A stretch of DNA of 13,268 nt, taken from NCBI GenBank assembly GCA_045403145.1, contig JAXIPA010000008.1, positions 1-13,268 on the forward strand, in the 5' to 3' direction. The position numbers were made by a program, and so were the translations under genes. A model generated the notes under the pieces. It was not told where the DNA came from. It did no database searches and saw only the letters and a list, made by a program, of their open reading frames with translations. Positions 6,757 through 13,268 of this stretch are shown here, piece by piece. The stretch comes from JAJYKN01 sp045403145 (GTDB lineage Bacteria; Nitrospirota; UBA9217). Positions within the stretch are counted from its first letter, which is position 1. Every line of letters starts with the position of its first letter.

Positions 6757-7968
6757 TTATTCTAAAAAAAGTTTTTGAACTTGACCTTGCCCAACGAGGT
6801 CATTCAGTATCATGTAATTGTTCGTTTCTCTTCGAATGCGGCCTGCTACAATAGCCGGGTGTATTCTTAATTCTTCAGCTAACTGCTTGATCGCTTCTTG
6901 TGTTTGCTGTCGCAGTGCATCACTTCTAACCCAAATCGAACGAGGTATAAAAGTTTCTCGCGTTATCTTATCTGCTTCCTTTTCAACCTGGTCTTCTTCT
7001 TGAATTTCTTCTTCGGTGTTATCTACAAAAGCTGTTTCGGAGTTCTTTAGATGTTTCCACACATGGGATAACTCGTGGATTAGTGTATACCAAAAGTTGT
7101 CAAGCCGATCAAATCGCAAAGTAAGACCAATAACTGGCCGACCTTCATCTGTCAGCATTGATCCGCCATCAAGTTTCATTTTTTGTAATTGCTTCTCAAT
7201 AATAAGCACTATTCCATTTTTATCTAAGAATTCTTTTGCCAGTAGTGGGCCTTGTTCAGACCAGCTGAGACGAGCAACTTCTTTTATAAATTCGTTTGAT
7301 ATTTTTTCTGGTTTGTAATTGGTCCCACAACCTTCTTGTTTTGCACGAATTAATACGCGGGCTGTCCAAGCACGCAGCTTGTACGTATCAGGTTCCTGAT
7401 TTGATCGTTGATGTATTGTTCTACGACAGATAGCAACTTCAGGCACAGACTCTCCTAAAGGGGCTAAAAATGTTTTCATCAATTCTTCCGCGTGGTCTTC
7501 GATGTTTCGTATTTTTGTCTTAACCCAGCCCTTTTTAACCATTTCCGAAATTGGAAATTTATTCCAGTCTATCGATTCTAACTTCTCTAATGGCTGCGCT
7601 TTTTTAGCATCTTGCAGCAATACTTCGGCTGGAATACCTAAACCATGGTGAAGAGCTCGAGCCATTTGCATTGTAAGAGGTCGTTTGCCTGATAAGACTT
7701 CGGATACTTTGCTTTTACTTCCTATAAATGAAACTAAATCTCGCTGAAGTAACCCCTGCTCTTCCATTCGAAAACGTATTGCTTCAATTGGATCGGGCAA
7801 TTCAAAATGATAATGTTTATTCTCATATACTTCAACAAGTGTTGCCAAAAGAGCCAGGCGATCTGCATCTGGCGTGCCTGGTTGCGGCTTTGTTGCGATA
7901 AGGCGCTCAACCTCTGTGAGTGCGGCCCGATATTGGCTCTCAGTTTCGATAACTTTTGGTATCATCAT
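6757..7968 (-). CDS. higA: HigA-type HTH repressor fused to ImmA/IrrE metallopeptidase
   Basis: A 403-aa two-domain protein. The N-terminal third is a HigA-type antitoxin: an Xre helix-turn-helix at about residues 59-120 (DPIEAIRFRMEEQGLLQRDL, then SKVSEVLSGKRPLTMQMARAL). The C-terminal part is an ImmA/IrrE zinc peptidase with HELSH (298-302), preceded by FWYTLI, and a downstream KEADKIT segment (329-335) for the third ligand. ImmA/IrrE peptidases are known to cleave repressors. Here the fusion suggests a repressor that senses stress or phage signals and relieves its own repression; that is inference. I prefer the ATG at 7966-7968 (or the adjacent one at 7963-7965) because AAAGGGA overlaps the HigB stop just upstream. 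The longer frame would run into higB. Confidence 0.9.
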   Translation of the reverse strand: MMIPKVIETESQYRAALTEVERLIATKPQPGTPDADRLALLATLVEVYENKHYHFELPDPIEAIRFRMEEQGLLQRDLVSFIGSKSKVSEVLSGKRPLTMQMARALHHGLGIPAEVLLQDAKKAQPLEKLESIDWNKFPISEMVKKGWVKTKIRNIEDHAEELMKTFLAPLGESVPEVAICRRTIHQRSNQEPDTYKLRAWTARVLIRAKQEGCGTNYKPEKISNEFIKEVARLSWSEQGPLLAKEFLDKNGIVLIIEKQLQKMKLDGGSMLTDEGRPVIGLTLRFDRLDNFWYTLIHELSHVWKHLKNSETAFVDNTEEEIQEEDQVEKEADKITRETFIPRSIWVRSDALRQQTQEAIKQLAEELRIHPAIVAGRIRRETNNYMILNDLVGQGQVQKLFLE

Positions 7969-7975
7969 AATCCCT

Positions 7976-8260
7976 TTATTTATGTCGTTTGGTATATTCA
8001 GCATGCGTCCCAATCCACTTTATGGCAATGACGCTGGCGCTGAAATCAATCTGTGTTTTTAAGCGGTAGTTGTTCCCCTTGACATTAAATATTACAATTG
8101 CATCTGCAAGGATGCTCGCAGTGCTATATTGTCTTTTAATATCTGAGGGACTCTTCCAGTCCGCAATTTTTATTTCTGCAACCCAGGCATTTATCCACCC
8201 ACGTGCGTCTGCATGCTCTTCAGTAAATTGCTGCAGTTTCTCTCGACCGACAAGTACCAT
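7976..8260 (-). CDS. higB: HigB-type toxin (RelE superfamily mRNA interferase)
   Basis: A 94-aa protein with the HigB toxin pattern: an N-terminal strand-helix with QFTEEHADARGWINAW (11-26), WKSPSDIKRQY (35-45), FNVKGNNYRLK (58-68) and the C-terminal GTHAEYTKRH (84-93). Family members are ribosome-dependent or free mRNA interferases. The toxin-before-antitoxin order is the hallmark of higBA operons. The ATG at 8258-8260 follows AAAGGA by 5 nt. The HigA start lies about 8 nt after the higB stop, so the two are co-translated from one mRNA. It is the first gene of the putative higB-higA/immA-beta-RES operon. Confidence 0.9.
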   Translation of the reverse strand: MVLVGREKLQQFTEEHADARGWINAWVAEIKIADWKSPSDIKRQYSTASILADAIVIFNVKGNNYRLKTQIDFSASVIAIKWIGTHAEYTKRHK

Positions 8261-8290
8261 AGATGTCCTTTGCGAATTCTAAGAAGATGG

Positions 8291-8362
8291 CCTTTCATGA
8301 AAGGTAATATACATTAGTTCCCAAATATAGTCAATATAAATAGTTCATAAATTGGGAACTAA
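8291..8362 (-). promoter_or_regulatory. higB promoter with two palindromic operators
   Basis: On the minus strand: -35 TTGACT (8329-8334), a 17-bp spacer, -10 TATATT (8306-8311), with a start expected near 8299. An 11-bp perfect inverted repeat has arms TTAGTTCCCAA (8314-8324) and TTGGGAACTAA (8352-8362): one arm in the spacer, the other upstream of -35. A second, 14-bp perfect palindrome, CCTTTCATGAAAGG (8291-8304), covers the predicted start. A bound HTH protein at either site would block RNA polymerase. The HigA/ImmA repressor is the obvious candidate. Confidence 0.85.
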
Positions 8363-8394
8363 AAAACTGGAAAGAATACAGACATAAAAACTTA

Positions 8395-8514
8395 GGGCCT
8401 GTCTCATATAGCTTAAGGCAGCTCTTTTAATGTAATTTCTCCAAAACCGCCTTTGAGAGCGTTCATACGTTTTCTGCTTTTTATCCCATCAGGTGTCTGA
8501 TGTTTGTTAAACAA
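8395..8514 (-). pseudogene. Probable insertion-sequence end remnant
   Basis: A minus-strand frame of about 32 codons, ending at TAA (8413-8415), reads like the basic C-terminus of a protein: GIKSRKRMNALKGGFGEI, then TLKELP. It has no start codon with a ribosome site and begins in the groEL terminator T tract. Just beyond its stop lies GGGCCTGTCTCA (8395-8406), which looks like a transposon terminal inverted repeat. The arrangement fits a decayed transposase 3' end plus one IS end. I cannot name the IS family and see no matching second end in the window. Confidence 0.35.
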
Positions 8515-8547
8515 AAAAAAGCCGGCAGAGATAGTCTCTCTGCCGGC
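8513..8547 (-). terminator. groEL rho-independent terminator
   Basis: Arms GCCGGCAGAGA (8521-8531) and TCTCTGCCGGC (8537-8547) form a perfect 11-bp GC-rich stem with a 5-nt loop. On the minus strand it is followed by eight T residues (8513-8520). It lies about 50 bp past the groEL stop codon. Confidence 0.95.
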
Positions 8548-8597
8548 TTCGTTGCTTCATTTCCTCGTGAAAGGAATCTTCATTACTTTGCTGCCTT

Positions 8598-10244
<1,647 letters not shown>

Positions 10245-10314
10245 AACATTTCCTCCTTAGGAATTCTTCGGTAGTATTGATTTCATTCTTCAGATGCGGG
10301 AGTTCATGGGGAAC

Positions 10315-10581
10315 TTAGCTCAGCACCCCGAGCACGTCTTCTTCTTTCACGATCAGATATTCGACGTTATCGATATTGATCTTGGATCCCGAATAGCGAT
10401 CGAAGAGGATCTTGTCACCGACCTTCAGGGATTTTACCTCGTCACCCACGGCCTCAACCTTGCCGCTCTGCGGCTTCTCTTTCGCGGAATCGGGAATATA
10501 AAGACCTCCTGCTGTCTTCTCCAGTTCAGCGGTATAGCTTACGAATACCCTGTCTTTCAACGGCTTAAATTTGACGCTCAT
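10315..10581 (-). CDS. groES: Co-chaperonin GroES (Hsp10)
   Basis: An 88-aa co-chaperonin that forms the seven-fold lid of GroEL. Visible features are KPLKDRVFV (6-14), the mobile-loop region with EKTAGGLYIPDSAKEKP (about 21-37), GKVEAVG and KVGDKILFDRYSG, and the C-terminal EYLIVKEEDVLGVLS. It is shorter than the common 94-97 aa; compared with E. coli GroES, the missing residues are in the roof-hairpin region after VEAVG. I chose the ATG at 10579-10581 because AAAGGAG lies 7 nt upstream and the protein then begins with the family's usual residues. The longer frame would start inside the leader. Confidence 0.98.
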   Translation of the reverse strand: MSVKFKPLKDRVFVSYTAELEKTAGGLYIPDSAKEKPQSGKVEAVGDEVKSLKVGDKILFDRYSGSKINIDNVEYLIVKEEDVLGVLS

Positions 10582-10629
10582 ACGTTCGACTCCTTTCTGT
10601 GAAGTAATGGTTGTTGGTATATCAGACAA

Positions 10630-10656
10630 TTAGCACTCGTTCATGGCGAGTGCTAA
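10630..10656 (-). promoter_or_regulatory. CIRCE operator (HrcA binding site)
   Basis: Perfect CIRCE element: TTAGCACTC (10630-10638), a 9-nt spacer, GAGTGCTAA (10648-10656). CIRCE is bound by the HrcA repressor, which releases on heat shock. It lies between the -10 box and the groES start, so it controls the groES-groEL operon. Confidence 0.98.
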
Positions 10657-10683
10657 TATATTTCCCGGCCGGAAAAAAAGCAA
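10655..10683 (-). promoter_or_regulatory. groES-groEL promoter
   Basis: On the minus strand: -10 TATATT (10655-10660), a 17-bp spacer, and a weaker -35 TTGCTT (10678-10683). The -10 overlaps the CIRCE arm by 2 bp, so HrcA would cover the start site. This layout is usual for CIRCE-controlled, vegetative-sigma chaperonin promoters. Confidence 0.75.
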
Positions 10684-10764
10684 ACCCTGAAATAAGGTGT
10701 TTATGGCTAAATTTACTAGAATATACTTGTTTTCAGCTAAAAACTATGGATCTCTGCTATTTTT

Positions 10765-10804
10765 ACAAAAAAATAAAAGCAGGACGCATAGTCCTGCTTT
10801 TATT
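10765..10804 (-). terminator. Terminator downstream of ctpA
   Basis: AATAAAAGCAGGAC (10772-10785) and its exact complement (10791-10804) form a 14-bp stem around a 5-nt loop. On the minus strand it ends in a T-rich tail. It separates the envC-ctpA unit from the groES promoter. The flanking bases would also allow termination from the other side. Confidence 0.9.
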
Positions 10805-10850
10805 GTGTTTTTTATCTATTGCCCTTTGGAGTTCAGGCTGTTTTTTCGGT

Positions 10851-12221
10851 TTAATCTACTTTGGCTTTTTCCTTTTCATCTTTCTTGGCTGCGACCGGCA
10901 CGCTCTTAAACACATCCGCGGCAAGGACAGCGGGCTTCAATATTTCGATCGCCTTTTGAATCTGGATATCATCCTTTTCGTCCTTCGGCATGACCTCCAT
11001 GGTGAAGTCTTCCTCAGAAGCGGGCTTCTCTTTCTTCTGTTCCTCTTTTATCGTTTCGTTCTTCAGATGGCGATCGAGGTCCTTCTCGCGGACAACCATG
11101 TGCACCGGCTCGCCATCCTTCGGCTCCTTCACCGTCGGCAGCTTCACCTCGATGTCCGGCGTAATGCCCACGGTCTGGATGGAACGTCCGCTCGGCGTGT
11201 AGTACTTGGCCGTCGTAAGACGGATTCCGCCTCCCCCCTCAAGCGGGAATACGGTCTGGACCGATCCTTTGCCGAAGGTTTGTGTCCCGACAATGATTGC
11301 GCGCTTTGAATCCTGGAGCGCGCCTGCAACGATCTCCGACGCGCTGGCGCTTCCCGTGTTCACCAGCACGACTATGGGGTATTCCCGCGGCGTTTCCGAA
11401 CTGGTCGTCAGGAAGTCCTTCCGGTCCGTCTTCTGCCTGCCCTGCAGATAGACGACAAGGCTGTCTTTGGGCAGGAACTTGCCGCTCACGTCCACCGACG
11501 CGTCAAGCAGGCCGCCTGGATCGTTCCGGAGGTCAAGAATCAGCTTCTTCATGCCTTTTGCCTCCAGGCCCTTGAGCGCCTTTTCCAGTTCTTCCGTGGT
11601 CTGTCCCTGGAACTGGATGATCTTGACGTAGCCGATTACCTCATCGAGCATCTTGGACTTGACGCTGACGACCTTTATGACGTCCCGGACGATCTTGAAC
11701 TCTTTGGGTTTATCCCATCCTTCCCGATGGATCAGGAGCCGCACCGGCGTGCCCTTGGGGCCGCGCATCTTGTCCACGGCCTGCTCGATCGTCATGTCCT
11801 TGGTCCATTCATCGTTTATCTTCAAGATCTTGTCGCCCGCGGCAAGACCGGCCCGGAAGCCCGGAGTGTCCTCGATCGGGGCAATGACCGTGAGCTGCTG
11901 GTTCTTGACCCCGATCTGGATGCCGACGCCCATGAACTCGCCCTTGATGTCCATGTTCATCTCCTTGAACGAGCGTTCGTTCATGTATGATGAATGCGGG
12001 TCAAGGTTCGAGATCATTCCCTTGATTGCGCCCTGGATAAGTTCCTTCTGGTCCGGGTTCTCGACATAGTTGCGCTTTACGAGCTCGAGCGCCTGGGTAA
12101 AGGCCTTCAGCTCTTCATAGGTATCGGGCTTGGCCTGCACCATCTGCTGCCCGATCAGGACTCCCGCCAGCAGGATCACCACCGCGGCAATCAGAAATTT
12201 CCTCTTGTTGATCCGAATCAT
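10851..12221 (-). CDS. ctpA: S41 family C-terminal processing peptidase (CtpA)
   Basis: A periplasmic serine protease of the tail-specific/CtpA family, about 456 aa. An N-terminal signal or anchor (IRINKRKF followed by an Ala/Val/Leu-rich stretch to about residue 30) leads to the N-terminal helices with LDPHSSYM, a PDZ domain at about 96-181 (GIQIG, GFRAGLAAGDKILKIND) and the S41 catalytic core. The catalytic Ser lies in NTGSASASEI (about 288-297) and the catalytic Lys in GTQTFGKGSVQT (about 312-323). The tail is lysine- and glutamate-rich and of low complexity. The ATG at 12219-12221 has GGAGG 8 nt upstream. A second ATG at 12246-12248, also with AGGAG, would add nine residues. Its position after envC is a common arrangement linked to cell-wall remodelling. 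Confidence 0.95.
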   Translation of the reverse strand: MIRINKRKFLIAAVVILLAGVLIGQQMVQAKPDTYEELKAFTQALELVKRNYVENPDQKELIQGAIKGMISNLDPHSSYMNERSFKEMNMDIKGEFMGVGIQIGVKNQQLTVIAPIEDTPGFRAGLAAGDKILKINDEWTKDMTIEQAVDKMRGPKGTPVRLLIHREGWDKPKEFKIVRDVIKVVSVKSKMLDEVIGYVKIIQFQGQTTEELEKALKGLEAKGMKKLILDLRNDPGGLLDASVDVSGKFLPKDSLVVYLQGRQKTDRKDFLTTSSETPREYPIVVLVNTGSASASEIVAGALQDSKRAIIVGTQTFGKGSVQTVFPLEGGGGIRLTTAKYYTPSGRSIQTVGITPDIEVKLPTVKEPKDGEPVHMVVREKDLDRHLKNETIKEEQKKEKPASEEDFTMEVMPKDEKDDIQIQKAIEILKPAVLAADVFKSVPVAAKKDEKEKAKVD

Positions 12222-12291
12222 GTCATCATCCTCCACAAGGTTCTGCATAATAATGCTCCTGAAATTATTCCGCAGAGATTAAAATAGTCAG

Positions 12292-13268
12292 CTATTGTTT
12301 CGCGAGCCAGGCAAGCGGGTCCTGGGCCTCCCCGTTCCTGCGTATCTCGAAGTACAATTTTGAGTCCTTCAGACCCCCGGTCAGTCCGATCACCTGGCCT
12401 TTGGCGACCCGTTCTCCCTTGCCGAGGTCAAGCCTCGAAAGGTTACCGTAGAGCGTGTAGAAGCCGTTGCCGTGGTCGAGGATTACGAGTTTTCCATACC
12501 CCTTGTACCAGTCGGCATACGCCACCTGCCCTCCCTCCACGGCGCGGACCGCCTGTCCGTCGCGGGCCTCGATTTCGATGCCCCTGCGAAATACCATGGT
12601 CCCGAACTGCGGATGGCGCTGCATGCCGAACCGGGTGAGCACCGGTCCTTCAAGAGGCCAGGGCAGCCTGCTGTTATTGCTGAACCCGTTTTCCTTGCGA
12701 CGATTCGCGGGACTATTCGCCTCTTTCGCGGTCCGGCGCCCCTGCTCGTCCTTCTTGATCATGGCCCAGAGGCTGACCGACGATTCCTCGAGCTCACGCA
12801 GCGCCTGCTCATTCAGGCTTTTTTCCTGCCGCACTGTCGCAAGAAGCATCGACTTCCGGCGCCTTTTTGTTTCAAGCTCGGACTTTTTGGCCTCGACTGC
12901 CTGTCTGCCTCCGAGGATTTCCCCTTTTTTTTTGGCGACCTCGGTTTCCCGCTGCATCAGACGGTCAAGAGCGCTGCCGTAGTCTCTGATGATCTCCCGG
13001 TCCCGTTCAGCAATCATGCCCAGGTACTTTACCTGCTTGGCCAAGCTGCCCAGGCTGTCTGATGCGTAGACTGCCGCGTTTCCGCTTCGTCGCATCTTGT
13101 ACAGCGCCCGGAGCCGCATGCCGTACAAGTTCTTAAGGTTTGCAAGCTCCCGGCTTATCGCGGCGCTGCTCGTCTCGATCTCCTGCAGGGCCCTCTCTGC
13201 TTCCCGTAGCCGCTTTTGCTGGTCAAGGAGTTCGTCGCTCCCCGCCTGAATGTCCCGGTCGATTTTAT
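12292..13268 (-). CDS. envC: EnvC-type murein hydrolase activator, 5' end missing
   Basis: Partial gene running off the right edge; about 325 codons are visible and the frame is open to the last base. The N-terminal visible part is a long charged coiled coil (rich in E, K, R, Q and L, about 12700-13268), as in EnvC, which is held by FtsEX and activates periplasmic amidases at division. The C-terminal part (about 12295-12666) is a LytM/M23 domain: LPWPLEGPVLTRFG, AVRAVEGGQVAYADWYKGYG, LYFEIRRNGEAQDPLAWL. The zinc-binding pattern is degenerate: the usual HxxxD region reads RRGIEI and the HxH region reads LYGNLS. The domain is therefore probably non-enzymatic, as in known EnvC. ctpA starts about 40-70 bp downstream and is likely co-transcribed. 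Confidence 0.92.
   Translation of the reverse strand, partial: KIDRDIQAGSDELLDQQKRLREAERALQEIETSSAAISRELANLKNLYGMRLRALYKMRRSGNAAVYASDSLGSLAKQVKYLGMIAERDREIIRDYGSALDRLMQRETEVAKKKGEILGGRQAVEAKKSELETKRRRKSMLLATVRQEKSLNEQALRELEESSVSLWAMIKKDEQGRRTAKEANSPANRRKENGFSNNSRLPWPLEGPVLTRFGMQRHPQFGTMVFRRGIEIEARDGQAVRAVEGGQVAYADWYKGYGKLVILDHGNGFYTLYGNLSRLDLGKGERVAKGQVIGLTGGLKDSKLYFEIRRNGEAQDPLAWLAKQ

Noticed and set aside
12467..13062. Plus-strand open frames opposite envC
   Set aside because: They overlap the clearly conserved EnvC coding frame and show no motif of their own.

Overview
The window is a bacterial chromosome segment in which every gene I accept lies on the minus strand. It has two parts. The right part (about 8.5-13.3 kb) is GC-rich housekeeping sequence: groES-groEL behind a perfect CIRCE operator, preceded by a ctpA-type S41 protease gene and the end of an envC-type murein hydrolase activator gene. 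GroEL sequence, CIRCE/HrcA-type control and the envC-ctpA order suggest a Gram-negative, diderm bacterium of the Nitrospirota or Desulfobacterota kind. That placement is inference, not proof.

The left part (about 1-8.5 kb) is an accessory defence and toxin-antitoxin island. The stretch from about 1.2 to 8.4 kb is visibly richer in A and T than groEL and its neighbours, which suggests horizontal acquisition. In transcription order (right to left) it starts with a HigB toxin gene under a textbook sigma-70 promoter with two palindromic operators. Next come a HigA-type repressor fused to an ImmA/IrrE metallopeptidase, a T4 'beta' family protein, and a RES-domain (NAD+-consuming toxin family) protein with an N-terminal zinc ribbon. 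These four genes look like one operon.

A 260-bp gap with short repeats and a long hairpin follows, then two overlapping genes: a PD-(D/E)XK (DUF4365/DREN) nuclease fused to an APAZ domain, and a short MID-PIWI Argonaute lacking the catalytic residues. This pair is a SPARDA-type short-Argonaute defence system (guide-directed recognition of invading DNA triggering an indiscriminate nuclease). SPARDA itself is already described.

Left of it is a GC-rich stretch with a hairpin and REP-like repeats, then a Phd/YefM antitoxin-RelE/ParE toxin pair with a near-consensus promoter and three TGTACA-like operator hexamers spaced 12 bp apart.

The junction between island and groEL holds the groEL terminator and what looks like the decayed end of an insertion sequence. 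The least explained part of the window is the HigB-HigA/ImmA-Beta-RES cassette, a plausible multi-gene abortive-infection or toxin module. The SPARDA operon is the most firmly identified defence system.
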